Counted from the first letter of the stretch, positions 36,309-45,753 are shown. The stretch is 64,000 nt of DNA from Streptomyces sp. AA1529 (GCF_000280905.1 NZ_ALAP01000020.1:1-64000); one strand, 5' to 3'. Program-made: numbers and translations. The notes: a model not told the origin generated them from the sequence alone.

Positions 36309-37486
36309 GCAAGCGAACGGTGCTGACCGGTGCCCGGGTGGTGGTACCCGAAGGGGTACGCGAGAACGGCAGCGTGGTGGTCGAGGGCCGCACCCTCGCC
36401 GGCATCGGTCCCGGAGGGCCCGCCGGTGCGGACGCGCCGGGCACGCCCGCACCGGCCGCGGAGACCCTCGACCTGGGCGGGCACTGGATCGTGCCCGGCT
36501 TCGTCGACCTCCATGTGCACGGCGGCGGCGGCGCCTCCTTCTCGGCGGGCAGCCAGGAGGAGTCGCTGACCGCCATCCGGACCCACCGCGCGCACGGCAC
36601 CACCACCATGGCGGCCTCCACGGTCACCGGGGACCTGGACGACCTGTGCCGGCAGGCGGCCTCGCTGAGCGAACTCGCCGAACAGGGCGACCTGGCCGGC
36701 GTCCACTTCGAGGGCCCCTTCATCTCCTGCAACCGGCGCGGCGCGCACGACGAGTCCCTGCTGCGCGACCCCGACCCCGGCGACGTGCGCAAGCTCCTGG
36801 ACGCGGCACGCGGCCGGGCCGTGATGATGACGCTCGCCCCCGAACGCCCCGGCGGACTGGACTCGGTGCGGCTGCTCGCCGACAGCGGCGTGATCGCCGC
36901 GATCGGCCACACCGACGGCGACTACGAGGGCACCCGGGAAGCCGTCGACGCCGGCGCCACCGTCGCCACCCACCTGTTCAACGCCATGCCTCCGCTGGGC
37001 CACCGGCAGCCGGGGCCGATCGCCGCGCTGCTGGAGGACGACCGCGTCACGGTCGAACTGATCAACGACGGCACCCATCTGCACCCCGCCGTGCTGGGGC
37101 TGGCGTTCGAGGCCGCGGGTCCGGGCCGGGTCGCCTTCATCACCGACGCGATGGGCGCGGCGGGCATGGGCGACGGACGCTACCCGCTCGGCGGTCTGGA
37201 GGTCGTGGTGCGCGACGGCGTGGCCCGGCTGGTGGAGGGCGACTCCATCGCCGGTTCCACCCTGACGCTCGATCAGGCGTTCAAGCGCGCGGTCACCGTC
37301 GACCGGCTGCCGGTCGCCGACGCCGTCCAGGCGCTGTCGGCCAACCCGGCGCGGCTGCTGGGGGTCGCCGACCGGACGGGCTCGCTGGAGCCCGGGAAGC
37401 TGGCCGACCTGGTGGTGCTGGACGAGGAGTTCACCCTCACCGGAGTCATGCGCCAGGGCACCTGGATCGTCCGCCCGCCCCGTTGA
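36305..37486 (+). CDS. nagA: N-acetylglucosamine-6-phosphate deacetylase
   Basis: A 393-aa amidohydrolase-fold enzyme. Metal and substrate residues appear in FVDLHVHGGGGASF, GVHFEGPFIS, AIGHTDGDY, THLFNAMPPLGHRQPG, NDGTHLHP and the catalytic Asp in AFITDAMGAAGMGDG. It deacetylates GlcNAc-6-P to GlcN-6-P, the common end of the GlcNAc (NagK) and MurNAc (MurQ) routes in this window; its product is also the DasR effector. The start overlaps the nagK stop, so the pair is coupled. Confidence 0.94.
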   Translation: MSKRTVLTGARVVVPEGVRENGSVVVEGRTLAGIGPGGPAGADAPGTPAPAAETLDLGGHWIVPGFVDLHVHGGGGASFSAGSQEESLTAIRTHRAHGTTTMAASTVTGDLDDLCRQAASLSELAEQGDLAGVHFEGPFISCNRRGAHDESLLRDPDPGDVRKLLDAARGRAVMMTLAPERPGGLDSVRLLADSGVIAAIGHTDGDYEGTREAVDAGATVATHLFNAMPPLGHRQPGPIAALLEDDRVTVELINDGTHLHPAVLGLAFEAAGPGRVAFITDAMGAAGMGDGRYPLGGLEVVVRDGVARLVEGDSIAGSTLTLDQAFKRAVTVDRLPVADAVQALSANPARLLGVADRTGSLEPGKLADLVVLDEEFTLTGVMRQGTWIVRPPR

Positions 37487-37683
37487 GCCGAACCGCGCGT
37501 CACCCCGCGCGGGTTCCCGGGGGCATCTCCCGCCCATAGGCTGGGTGAGGCATGATCGCTCGCGCGGTCGCGGCAGGCCGCGGGCCGCGCAGGGCCCGCG
37601 CGTGCCGCGCCCGGCGGAAGTGTCGTCTGCCCTGGGTTGTATGTCATGAATCGTCGTAGGACGGGTGAGGGTGGTGCGCGCGG

Positions 37684-38688
37684 ATGATCCTGACCGTCAC
37701 GCTCAATGCCGCGCTCGACCTCACCTACCGAGTGCCCCACCTCGTGCCGCACGCCTCGCACCGGGTGCGGCAGGTGACCGAGCGCCCCGGCGGCAAGGGG
37801 CTGAACGTCGCCCGGGTGCTCGGGGCGCTCGGCTTCCGGACGACCGTCACCGGCTTCGTCGGCGGTGAGACGGGCCGCACGCTGCGGACCCTGCTCGCCG
37901 CGGACGGCGACCCCGGAAGCGGCGGAGGCGACCACGGCCCCGCAGCCGCCGGAAGCGGCGGGGGAAGCGCCGGGGGAAGCGCCGCCGTCACCGACGCGCT
38001 GGTCGAGGTCGCCGGGGCCACCCGGCGCACCGTCGGCGTCGTCGACGAGAGCTCCGGCGACACCACCCAGCTCAACGAGCCCGGACCGCACATCTCGCCG
38101 GAGGAGTGGGAGGGCTTCCTGGCCGCCTACCGCCGCCTGCTGGAACAGGGCGTCGAGGCCGTGGCCCTGTGCGGCAGCCTGCCCCCGGGCGTCCCCGTCG
38201 GCGCCTACGCGACCCTCGTGCGCGAGGCGCGCACGGCCCGGATCCCGGTCCTGCTGGACACCAGCGGGGAACCGCTGCGCCGCGGCCTGGCCGCCCGCCC
38301 CGACCTCGTCAAACCCAACGCGGACGAACTCGCCGGGATCACCGGCACCGCCGAACCGCTGCGCGCCGCGCGCGCCGCCCAGCGCCGCGGCGCCCGCGCG
38401 GTCGCGGCCTCGCTGGGGGCCGACGGGATGCTGCTGGTCACCCGGGACGGCGCCTGGAGCGCCGCCGTCCCGGAACGGCTGGCGGGCAACCCGACCGGCG
38501 CCGGGGACTCGGCGGTCGCCGGTCTGCTCTCCGGGCTGGCCGAGGACCTGCCCTGGCCGGAGCGGCTGGCCCGGGCGGTCGCCCTGTCGGCGGCGACGGT
38601 GCGCGCTCCGGTGGCGGGCGAGTTCGACGAGCAGACCTACGCCCGGATGCTGCCCTCGGTCCGGGTCCGCGGCGCGGAGACCCCCTGA
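37684..38688 (+). CDS. PfkB-family hexose (1-phosphofructo/tagatose-6-P) kinase
   Basis: A 334-aa ribokinase-fold kinase. It has TLNAALDLTYRV at the N-terminus, GGKGLNVARVLGALG, KPNADELAGITG and the catalytic NPTGAGDSAVAGLLSG (anion hole and Asp base). A Gly/Ser-rich insert at about 75-105 is low complexity. It lies 197 bases after nagA on the same strand, so it may take part in the same amino-sugar catabolism. The exact phosphosugar is not readable; 1-phosphofructokinase and tagatose-6-phosphate kinase are the nearest types. Confidence 0.87.
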   Translation: MILTVTLNAALDLTYRVPHLVPHASHRVRQVTERPGGKGLNVARVLGALGFRTTVTGFVGGETGRTLRTLLAADGDPGSGGGDHGPAAAGSGGGSAGGSAAVTDALVEVAGATRRTVGVVDESSGDTTQLNEPGPHISPEEWEGFLAAYRRLLEQGVEAVALCGSLPPGVPVGAYATLVREARTARIPVLLDTSGEPLRRGLAARPDLVKPNADELAGITGTAEPLRAARAAQRRGARAVAASLGADGMLLVTRDGAWSAAVPERLAGNPTGAGDSAVAGLLSGLAEDLPWPERLARAVALSAATVRAPVAGEFDEQTYARMLPSVRVRGAETP

Positions 38689-38811
38689 CGGACGGCCCGC
38701 CCCCGCGGACGCCCGGCCGTCCCGCCCGCGTGCGGCGCCGGAGCGGTACGCGCCTGGCGGCGGCCGACGGTGCGGCCCGGGAGCGTCAGCCGCCGGCCCG
38801 CACCCGGTGCG

Positions 38812-39864
38812 TCAGCCCTTCCAGCCCTTGGTCAGCCAGACCTGGTCGAGGTTGACCTCGCACTTGTTGCCGTCCTCGCAGGAGATCTTGACCGAGTTCT
38901 GGCCCTTCTGGAGCTGGATGTTCGACCAGGTGTTCTGCCAGCCGTGCTCCCAGTCGCCTTCCTTGGCGCCGGAGAAGTTCTTCATCCGCAGCGGCCGGCT
39001 CTCCGGCTTGCCGTTGACGGTGAGGGTGGCGTCCGCGTCCTTGCCGGGCACGCCGTAGCGGACGTGCAGGGTGTACTTGCCGCCCTCGGGGATGTCCTTC
39101 AGCGCCCAGGTCGCCGAGGACCCGGGCTGGTTCATCCCGCCGACGTACGCGCCGCCCTGGCCCTTCGCACCCGAGACGTCGGTGGCCGCCGTGGCGCCGC
39201 CGCCCAGCCGGAGACTGGCCGCGTCCTCCTTCGGCAGCTTCTTCGACGCGGGCTCCTGGTCCTTCCTCTCCTTGTCGCCCTCGTCCTGGCCCTGGCCCTG
39301 GTCGTCCTGCTGCGCGCTGCCGGTGTCCCGGGCCTGCGGCTCGTCCGCGTCACCGTCGTCGTTGAAGACGATGGCGGCGCCGATGCCGATCACCACGGCC
39401 GCCACCACCGCTATCGCCCCGACCAGCAGACCGGTCCGGTTGCGCCCGCCGCGGCCGGGGCCGCCCTGCTGCCGCGCTGCGGCCCGTCCGCCGGGCATCG
39501 TCTCGGGCGCGGCGTAGTGCGGGCTGGGCTGGTGCTGCGGGGGCGCCGGCTGCTGTGCGCCGTAGCCGGGCTGCTGGGGATAGCCGTAGCCGGACTGCTG
39601 CTGCGGGTAGCCGTAGCCAGAGCCCTGCTGCGGGTAGCCGTAACCGGAGCCCTGCTGCTGCGGCTGCTGCGCCTGCTGCGGATAGCCGTAGCCGTACTGC
39701 CGCTCGCCGACGGCACGGACCTGGTTGTAGGAGCGACGGGGAACGCCGGGCTGCTGTCCGGACGCGGGCTGCTGGGCGCCGCCCTCCTGCCGGTACAGAT
39801 ACGCGAACGGGTCGTCGTCGCCCCCCTCCGGCGCAGCGCCCGTGCCGTTGTTCTCGGCGGTCAT
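38812..39864 (-). CDS. Membrane-anchored CBM (family 35-like) carbohydrate-binding protein
   Basis: A 350-aa protein. The N-terminal 150 residues are a cytoplasmic Gln/Gly/Tyr/Pro-rich repeat region (YGYPQQ and SGYGYPQQ copies). One membrane helix follows (TGLLVGAIAVVAAVVIGIGAAIV), then an acidic Gln-rich linker, then a C-terminal beta-sandwich like CBM6/35 (ATWALKDIPEGGKYTLHVRYGVPG ... GQNSVKISCEDG ... LDQVWLTKGWKG). It probably binds glycans at the outer face. The low-complexity cytoplasmic tail resembles phase-separating or scaffold sequences. Confidence 0.83.
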   Translation of the reverse strand: MTAENNGTGAAPEGGDDDPFAYLYRQEGGAQQPASGQQPGVPRRSYNQVRAVGERQYGYGYPQQAQQPQQQGSGYGYPQQGSGYGYPQQQSGYGYPQQPGYGAQQPAPPQHQPSPHYAAPETMPGGRAAARQQGGPGRGGRNRTGLLVGAIAVVAAVVIGIGAAIVFNDDGDADEPQARDTGSAQQDDQGQGQDEGDKERKDQEPASKKLPKEDAASLRLGGGATAATDVSGAKGQGGAYVGGMNQPGSSATWALKDIPEGGKYTLHVRYGVPGKDADATLTVNGKPESRPLRMKNFSGAKEGDWEHGWQNTWSNIQLQKGQNSVKISCEDGNKCEVNLDQVWLTKGWKG

Positions 39865-39936
39865 CCCCTCACTCCCTACTGCGTCAGGTATCCGGGCGAG
39901 CCTACCTCTCCTGGGTGAACCTCTTGGCCCTGTTGC

Positions 39937-39953
39937 CGGTCGGTCGCCGACCG
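39937..39953. terminator. Hairpin after the diguanylate cyclase gene
   Basis: CGGTCGG-TCG-CCGACCG followed by two more CCGACCG copies lies between the cyclase stop (39993) and the CBM gene start. Possibly a terminator or an operator array. Confidence 0.4.
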
Positions 39954-39992
39954 AATTGCCGACCGATCGCCGACCGGATGTCCCGGGCTGCG

Positions 39993-41792
39993 CTAGCCCG
40001 CCCGGCGCTGTCCCTTGGACCGGGACCGCTTCTCCACATACATGCGCTGGTCAGCGGATTGCAGAACTTCTTCGGCCGTCATTCCGCAGCCTGCCCAGCC
40101 GATGCCGAAGCTGGCGCCTACCCGTACCGTCCGGCCGTCAATCTGGATCGGCGGGATGATCGCGTTCCGCAGCCGCACCGCGAGGTCCTGCGCCTCGGCC
40201 GGGCCCAGCCCGTCGGCCAGCACCACGAACTCGTCGCCGCCCAGCCGGGCGACCGTGTCGTCGTCCCGGACCCCCGCCTCCAGGCGGCGGGCCACGGCGA
40301 TGAGCACACCGTCCCCGCAGTGGTGGCCGTAGCGGTCGTTGATGGACTTGAAACCGTCCAGATCGCAGAAGAGGACGGCGAGCCCCTTCTCACCGGGCCC
40401 GTCGCCCTTCGGCGGCACCGCGTGCACATGGTACGGATCCGCTCCCCCGTCCGCGGCGGACCCGCCGAATCCGCCGGCGCCCGGGGAGCCCGGCGGACCG
40501 CCGGGTGCCACGGCGGTCGCGTACGGAGCGGGGGCCTGCCGACTGCCCGCGGAGTGCGGGCCGGTACCGGGTTCCGTCCCGGCGCCGGGTATTCCTCCCA
40601 GACCTTCCAGGTCCCAGAAACCACCCCCCTGCCCGTACAGCCGGCCGGGCCCGCCCTCCGCGTACCCGGAGGGGCCGGCGCCGGGCAGGAAGCTGGACTG
40701 GACCGCCGGCCGGTCCGGCCGCGCACACAGCCTGCTGCCCAGCCGCGCCCGCAGCTCGGCGCTGTTCGGCAGCCCGGTGAGCTGGTCGTGGCTGGCGCGG
40801 TGCGCGAGCTGGAGCTCGTGCCGCTTGCGCTCCTCGATGTCCTCGACGTGGGTGAGCAGGTAGCGCGGCCCGTCGGCGGTGTCGGCGACCACGGAGTTGC
40901 GCAGCGAGACCCAGACGTGGCTGCCGTCCGGGCGGGCCAGCCGCAGCTCGGCCCGGCCGCCCTCGGCCGAGGTGCGCAGCAGGGTGTGGATGTCCTCGGG
41001 GTGCACCAGGTCGGAGAAGGAGTACCGGCGCATCGCGGCCGCCGGGCGGCCCAGCAGCCGGCACAGCGCGTCGTTGATCCGCAGCAGCCGCCCGTGCTGG
41101 TCCCCGCCCATCTCGGCGACCGCCATCCCGCTGGGCGCGTACTCGAACGCCTGCCGGAAGCTCTCCTCGCTGGCCCGCAACGCCTGCTGCTCGCGCTCCA
41201 GCCGCACCAGCGCGCGCTGCATGTTGGACCGCAGCCGCGCGTTGCTGATGGCGATGGCGGCCTGGGAGGCGTACATCTGCAGCGCCTCGCAGCCCCACGC
41301 ACCGGGGCGCCTGCCGTTGCGCGGGCGGTCGACGGACAGCACCCCCAGCAGCTCGCCGTCGGAGGCGTACAGCGGAGCGAAGAGCCGGTCCATGGGGTGC
41401 CAGGCGTCCGGGGTGTCCCGCACCGGTGACGGCGCGTGCCACTCCGGCACCTCGTCGTCGTCCAGGACCCAGCCCTCGGTGTACGGGACGAAGTGCAGCG
41501 CCCCCCACTGCCGGCCCAGCGACAGCCGCCGCTCCCAGGCGGTGCGCGACCCGGAGCGGCCCGCCATCATCGCCTCGGCCGCGGCGCTCCCGGCGACGGC
41601 GGCCACGACCAGTTCGCCCTCGGCCCGCACCAGGTGGACGGCGGCTATCTCGAAGCCGAGGCCCTCGACCACCCCGTTGGCGACGGTCTGCAGGGTGTCG
41701 GCGAGGCTGCGGGCCGTGTTGAGCTGCGCCACGACGTGGTGGAGCTGCCGCAGGCTGGCGAGGCGGACGTAGGGCTCCGACTCGGTTTCCAT
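39993..41792 (-). CDS. cdgB: GAF-PAS-GGDEF diguanylate cyclase (CdgB-like)
   Basis: A 599-aa cytoplasmic c-di-GMP synthase. A GAF domain (about 15-185) is followed by a short coil, a PAS/PAC pair (about 215-335, FEYAPSGMAVAEM ... LVHPEDIHTLL) and a GGDEF domain with intact GGDEF at about 518-522 and an inhibitory RxxD site (RDDD) five residues before it. Between the first GGDEF helix (HDQLTGLPNSAEL) and the core strand (GLAVLFCDLDGFKSINDRYG) lies an insert of about 95 residues of Gly/Pro/Ala. The cyclase feeds the BldD-c-di-GMP switch of sporulation. GGGGGAGGG precedes the ATG. Confidence 0.92.
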   Translation of the reverse strand: METESEPYVRLASLRQLHHVVAQLNTARSLADTLQTVANGVVEGLGFEIAAVHLVRAEGELVVAAVAGSAAAEAMMAGRSGSRTAWERRLSLGRQWGALHFVPYTEGWVLDDDEVPEWHAPSPVRDTPDAWHPMDRLFAPLYASDGELLGVLSVDRPRNGRRPGAWGCEALQMYASQAAIAISNARLRSNMQRALVRLEREQQALRASEESFRQAFEYAPSGMAVAEMGGDQHGRLLRINDALCRLLGRPAAAMRRYSFSDLVHPEDIHTLLRTSAEGGRAELRLARPDGSHVWVSLRNSVVADTADGPRYLLTHVEDIEERKRHELQLAHRASHDQLTGLPNSAELRARLGSRLCARPDRPAVQSSFLPGAGPSGYAEGGPGRLYGQGGGFWDLEGLGGIPGAGTEPGTGPHSAGSRQAPAPYATAVAPGGPPGSPGAGGFGGSAADGGADPYHVHAVPPKGDGPGEKGLAVLFCDLDGFKSINDRYGHHCGDGVLIAVARRLEAGVRDDDTVARLGGDEFVVLADGLGPAEAQDLAVRLRNAIIPPIQIDGRTVRVGASFGIGWAGCGMTAEEVLQSADQRMYVEKRSRSKGQRRAG

Positions 41793-42137
41793 AGCCCTCC
41801 CCCTGAGCCTTGCTCGTCAACTCCAGGTGCTCGTGGCGTCGCTTCCGGGCCTCACTGGCTCAGTGCTTCGGCTGTCTTTCGGCTGCCACCGCCACTGAAT
41901 CACAGCGAGCTGTTCACTCGGTACACAGGGTCAACAATTAATGCCCTCTGTGACTCAAGTCACAACAGTCAGCGATTAGTTGATTGCGCAACGTGTACCC
42001 CCGCAGGACAGCGGTATACGTCGCGTACATCTCGTGCACATTCCCCGCATACTCCGGACGGCCTCGGCCGGTCCTAGTACCCGCCTGGTCCCCGAGTCCG
42101 ATGCGGGGTCGGGAGAGCGCCCGTTAGCGTAGCCGAC
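41793..42137. promoter_or_regulatory. Long AT-richer control region of cdgB with a BldD-like box
   Basis: This 345-base gap between divergent genes is noticeably AT-rich near 41920-42000. GTGACT-CA-AGTCAC (41950-41963) is a perfect 6-bp dyad. It resembles the BldD box (TNACNC, a short centre, then GTNA) but its centre is one base shorter. cdgB is a known BldD target in S. coelicolor; binding here is inference. Confidence 0.45.
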
Positions 42138-42707
42138 GTGTCCCACGCAGTGCAGCAGCAAACGACCCCCGTGTCCCCCGGCCCCACCATGCCCCATGCT
42201 GATGGGGTGAGCGACGAGGAGTTCCGCGCGGCGATGGCCCGGCTCGCGTCCGGGGTGGTGCTCGTCACCGCACACGACCCCGAGGAGGGCGTGCGCGGTG
42301 AGGACGTCGGCATGACCGCCACCGCGTTCCTGTCCGTCTCGCTCGACCCGCCCCTGGTGCTGGTCAGCGTGCGCGAGGACTCCCGGATGGACGAGCTGCT
42401 CTCCCGCCAGAACCACTGGGCCGTCTCCCTGCTCACCGAGGCCCAGCACCAGACCGCCGGTCGCTTCGCAATGAAGGCGCGGCTCAGCGACCGGCTCCTC
42501 TTCCAGGAGCTCCCCCACACCCGCGGCCCCGTCAGCGGCGCACCCCTGGTCGACGGCGCACTGGCGGCCGTCGAGTGCCGCACCGAGCAGCGGGTCACCG
42601 CGGGCGACCACACCCTGGTCATCGGGCGCGTCCTGGCCACACGGCTCACCCACGGGGAGAGCGGGCCGCTGCTCTACCACAGCGGGCGCTACCGGTCCCT
42701 GCGCTGA
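42138..42707 (+). CDS. Flavin reductase family protein
   Basis: A 189-aa FMN-binding split-barrel protein: EEFRAAMARLASGVVLVTA, then GMTATAFLSVSLDPPLVLVSV and a HWAVSLLTEAQHQTAGRFA segment. Such proteins reduce FMN for two-component monooxygenases or act alone. TAGCGT ends seven bases before the GTG, suggesting a leaderless start. The partner oxygenase is not in this neighbourhood. Confidence 0.87.
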   Translation: MSHAVQQQTTPVSPGPTMPHADGVSDEEFRAAMARLASGVVLVTAHDPEEGVRGEDVGMTATAFLSVSLDPPLVLVSVREDSRMDELLSRQNHWAVSLLTEAQHQTAGRFAMKARLSDRLLFQELPHTRGPVSGAPLVDGALAAVECRTEQRVTAGDHTLVIGRVLATRLTHGESGPLLYHSGRYRSLR

Positions 42708-42736
42708 TCCGCGGGCCCGCGGCTCCGAGGCCGCCG

Positions 42737-43177
42737 TCAGTCCCAGCCGCGGCCCGCCCGGCCCCGCTTCAGATCGCTGTGCTGCTTCTTCTGGCGCAGC
42801 CTGCGCTCGTTGATCCCGCGGGGCGTCTTCTTCTTGCGCCGCGGCGGCGGAGGGGGCGCCGTGGCCTCCGCGAGCAGCGCCGTCATCCGCACGGCCGCCG
42901 TCTCCCGGTTGCGCCACTGCGAACGGTGCTCACTGGCCCGCACGACCAGCACCGCACCGTCCACCAGCCGGTTCGCGAGCCGCTCCAGCGCACGGCGCTT
43001 CCACACCTCGGGCAGCGCCTGGGTGCGCGCCAGGTCGAAGCGCAGCTCCGCCTGGCTGTCGCTGGTGTTCACATGCTGGCCGCCCGGCCCCGACGAGCGG
43101 GTGAAGCGCCACGTCAGCTCGGCCTCGGGCAGGGCGACGTCGCCGCGGATGAAGTGGGGACCGGACATGCTCTCCAT
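42737..43177 (-). CDS. arfB: ArfB/YaeJ-like peptidyl-tRNA hydrolase (stalled-ribosome rescue)
   Basis: A 146-aa protein with the release-factor catalytic motif in RSSGPGGQHVNTSDSQAEL and a basic C-terminal tail (RRKKKTPRGINERRLRQKKQHSDLKRGRAG) that in ArfB inserts in the empty mRNA channel. It lacks the codon-recognition domains of RF1/RF2. It frees stalled ribosomes as a backup to tmRNA. GGAGG precedes ATG 43177; ATG 43168 is an alternative. Confidence 0.9.
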   Translation of the reverse strand: MESMSGPHFIRGDVALPEAELTWRFTRSSGPGGQHVNTSDSQAELRFDLARTQALPEVWKRRALERLANRLVDGAVLVVRASEHRSQWRNRETAAVRMTALLAEATAPPPPPRRKKKTPRGINERRLRQKKQHSDLKRGRAGRGWD

Positions 43178-43453
43178 GGTCCGGCCTCCGGGCGCGGCCG
43201 TCATCCGCTTTTCCGGACACCCGCACCGGACCCGGTCCGCGATACCGCTCCGGACGACGCGCCCGGACCGCGCGGGCGGCACCGCGAAGGTAAAGAACGC
43301 AAAGTGGCCCGGGAAAGCTGGAACCCGTGCGTCCTCCGGCAGCGTTGTGCAGGGTGTGAGGCGTACGGCCGCGGACCCCGGTGAGGTTCCGTTCCGGCGC
43401 CGGTGATTCCCTCGGAGTCACCACCAGAGCCAGACACGACAGAAGGGCACCCC

Positions 43454-44029
43454 ATGGCTGTAAGCCTGTCCAAGGGCGGCAACGTCTCGCTCACCAAGGA
43501 GGCACCGGGCCTGACCGCCGTCACGGTCGGCCTCGGCTGGGACGTGCGCACCACCACCGGTACGGACTTCGACCTCGACGCGAGCGCCATCGCGGTGACC
43601 GCCGAGGGCAAGGTCTACTCCGACCAGCACTTCATCTTCTTCAACAACAAGGCGACGCCGGACCAGTCGATCGTGCACACCGGTGACAACGTCACCGGTG
43701 AGGGCGAGGGCGACGACGAGCAGATCAACGTCAACCTGGCCGCGCTGCCCGCCGAGATCGACAAGATCGTCTTCCCGGTCTCGATCTACGACGCGGAGAG
43801 CCGCAGCCAGAACTTCGGCCAGGTGCGGAACGCCTTCATCCGCATCGTCAACCAGACCGGCGGCACCGAGATCGCCCGCTACGACCTGAGCGAGGACGCC
43901 GCCACCGAGACCGCCATGGTCTTCGGCGAGCTGTACCGCAACGGCGCGGAGTGGAAGTTCCGCGCGGTCGGCCAGGGCTACGCCTCCGGCCTCGTCGGCA
44001 TCGCCCAGGACTTCGGCGTCAACGTCTGA
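43454..44029 (+). CDS. TerD family stress protein
   Basis: A 191-aa single TerD domain: [30 protein letters not shown], calcium-ligand acidic loops ([24 protein letters not shown]) and the C-terminal [26 protein letters not shown]. The family binds calcium and is linked with tellurite resistance and, in Streptomyces, with calcium and differentiation. AGAAGGGCACCCC precedes the ATG. It has its own strong terminator at 44149-44182. Confidence 0.94.
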   Translation: MAVSLSKGGNVSLTKEAPGLTAVTVGLGWDVRTTTGTDFDLDASAIAVTAEGKVYSDQHFIFFNNKATPDQSIVHTGDNVTGEGEGDDEQINVNLAALPAEIDKIVFPVSIYDAESRSQNFGQVRNAFIRIVNQTGGTEIARYDLSEDAATETAMVFGELYRNGAEWKFRAVGQGYASGLVGIAQDFGVNV

Positions 44030-44148
44030 GACCCGCGGCCCGCCGCCCGGCACGCCGCACCCCGGCGCACCGGGCATCCGCCCGGTCCCGGGCCCTCCGG
44101 AGCCCGGGCCCGTACGGCGGGGACCGACCGGACACCGGCCGGGCACCG

Positions 44149-44182
44149 GCGGTGGCGCTCCCGGGCACGGGAGCGCCACCGC
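44149..44182 (+). terminator. Terminator of the terD gene
   Basis: A perfect 14-bp inverted repeat (core GGTGGCGCTCCC / GGGAGCGCCACC) with a 6-base loop lies 119 bases after the terD stop. Confidence 0.85.
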
Positions 44183-44243
44183 ACGCCCGCACGCCCCGGG
44201 CCGGGCAGGAGCCGCCCGGCGCACGACCGGAAACGTCCCGGCG

Positions 44244-44302
44244 CCGGAACCGCCAGGCCGGAACCGCGCGGCCCGGAACCACCCGGCCCGGAACCGCGCG
44301 GC
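44244..44302. repeat. Four 15-bp tandem repeats in the gap after terD
   Basis: Copies of CCGGAACCGCGCGGC at 44244, 44258, 44273 and 44288 (first copy 14 bp, third with changes), immediately before the small gene at 44337. The spacing is about one and a half helical turns. No palindrome; probably slippage DNA. Confidence 0.7.
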
Positions 44303-44336
44303 GGCGGGAATCCGGCGGGCGTGACACCATCGCGCC

Positions 44337-44837
44337 GTGCTCGACATCGGCTATGCCCTCTCCCGCCGCTTCCCCGACCCGCCCCAGACGGACTACCGCA
44401 CCGCCGACGTGCGGACCCTGCGGCACGATCTGTTCTGCGGCGACATCTACCTCGCCGACACCGACTCCGACCGCGAGCTGTCCACAGCCTGGGGGTGGGT
44501 GCCGGTGCTCGACTTCGCCTGGGCGCTCTGCGACATCGCCGAGGAGCTGGACCGCGACCCGCTGGGAAGCCGCTCCCCGGGACCGCACCGCGCCACCCTG
44601 GACTTCACCGAGTCCGCGGAACTGCTGTGCTTCACCCGCCGGTTCGGCTGGGTGGAGATCACCGCGGACTGGTCGCCGGACGGGGAGGAACCGCTCTCCT
44701 TCTCGCACAGCGCCCTGCGCCGGGAGGCCCGCGACTTCCTGCACGACCTCGTCGCGGACCTCACGGACCTGCACGAGGACCTGGCCGCCAACCCGGCCGT
44801 ACACGTCCTGACCTCACGCTTCCCCCGGGTGTCCTGA
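44337..44837 (+). CDS. Hypothetical protein (166 aa)
   Basis: Not recognised. A 166-aa acidic protein, predicted mixed alpha/beta: VLDIGYALSRRFPDPP, VRTLRHDLFCGDIYLADTDSDREL, WVPVLDFAWALCDIAEEL, LDFTESAELLCFTRRFGWVEITADWSPD, then a long helix REARDFLHDLVADLTDLHEDLAANP. The pattern of an N-terminal recognition strand with a C-terminal helix resembles small immunity-type or DUF proteins of actinomycetes. No signal peptide. GTG has a CACCAT-like -10 six bases upstream. Confidence 0.65.
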   Translation: MLDIGYALSRRFPDPPQTDYRTADVRTLRHDLFCGDIYLADTDSDRELSTAWGWVPVLDFAWALCDIAEELDRDPLGSRSPGPHRATLDFTESAELLCFTRRFGWVEITADWSPDGEEPLSFSHSALRREARDFLHDLVADLTDLHEDLAANPAVHVLTSRFPRVS

Positions 44838-44875
44838 CTCCGTGCCCGTGCGCCGGGGCCCTCGCCGCCGCGGCC

Positions 44876-45538
44876 TCAGGGCTCCACCCGCACTCCGATC
44901 CGCGCCGCGAACGCGGGGGCCAGCTCCATCAGCTGCCCCGGGGTGATGGTGGCGCCGGCCAGCCGCTCCACACCCGAGGCGATGTCCAGTTCGGTCGCTC
45001 CCCGCAGATCCACGTCCTTGAGCCGCACCTCGCGCAGCTCTGCCCGGCGCACCGTGCAGTCGCGGAAGGTCACCCGCTCCAGCGCGGCACCCGCGAAGTC
45101 CGGCTCGTCCAGCACGCAGCCCTCGAACGTCACGTCGGTGAGCGACGCCTGCCGGAGGTTCAGGAAGTCGATCTTCCCACCGGACACCAGCACCCGGTTC
45201 AACCGCGCCCCGTGCAGCCGGACACCGCCCAGCCGCGCATCCCGCAGCTCCACGTCACGGAACTCGGCGCCCGCCAGCTCCGTACCGACACCGCGGACTC
45301 CCTCCAGCACCGAGTCGATCACCCGGAGCCGTCCCAGCCGGGCCTCGTCCAGCACGCACCGGTACATCCCCACGTCCAGGAAGGTCGCGCCGCCGCCCTC
45401 GGCCCCGCTCAGGTCCAGTTCCGCGAACCGCACCCCGTCGTAGTCCCCGTCCGGCTCCAGCCCCCGCCCCTGGAAGGGCCGCAGCTCGGGAAGGGAGATC
45501 TGGGGGCGCCGCGCCGCCCGTACTGCCGATGTCGCCAT
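44876..45538 (-). CDS. Pentapeptide-repeat protein
   Basis: A 220-aa right-handed quadrilateral helix protein. About 28 pentads of the A(D/N)LxX type run from LDLSGAEGGGATFLDVGMYRCVLDEARLGRLRV to DLRGATELD. Leu or Phe is at the centre of most pentads. Some relatives mimic DNA and protect gyrase, but most have no known role. The last 40 residues form a non-repeat cap. ATG 45538 gives a short head MATSAVRAARRPQ. Convergent with the 166-aa gene. Confidence 0.87.
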   Translation of the reverse strand: MATSAVRAARRPQISLPELRPFQGRGLEPDGDYDGVRFAELDLSGAEGGGATFLDVGMYRCVLDEARLGRLRVIDSVLEGVRGVGTELAGAEFRDVELRDARLGGVRLHGARLNRVLVSGGKIDFLNLRQASLTDVTFEGCVLDEPDFAGAALERVTFRDCTVRRAELREVRLKDVDLRGATELDIASGVERLAGATITPGQLMELAPAFAARIGVRVEP

Positions 45539-45753
45539 CCCTTCATGGTGCGGCCGACCACTGACAACGGCAGCACCGACGGCGGGCCGCCGGCGGCGGC
45601 ACGGCGCGGTCGGCGGGTCCGCGCGGTCGGCGCGCTCGGCGGCGCACCCGCACCGCCCGGGCCGGCTGCGCGCGAGCCGCGCGGAAAGTGGTCCTGGTCC
45701 CATAACCGGTATCCGGGCCCCACCACCCGGCCTGCTGGCCTAGCGTTCTTCCC

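Noticed and set aside
44244..44302. CRISPR-like repeat array
   Set aside because: Repeats are 15 bp with no spacers and one is degenerate. No cas genes or other arrays were seen anywhere in the window.
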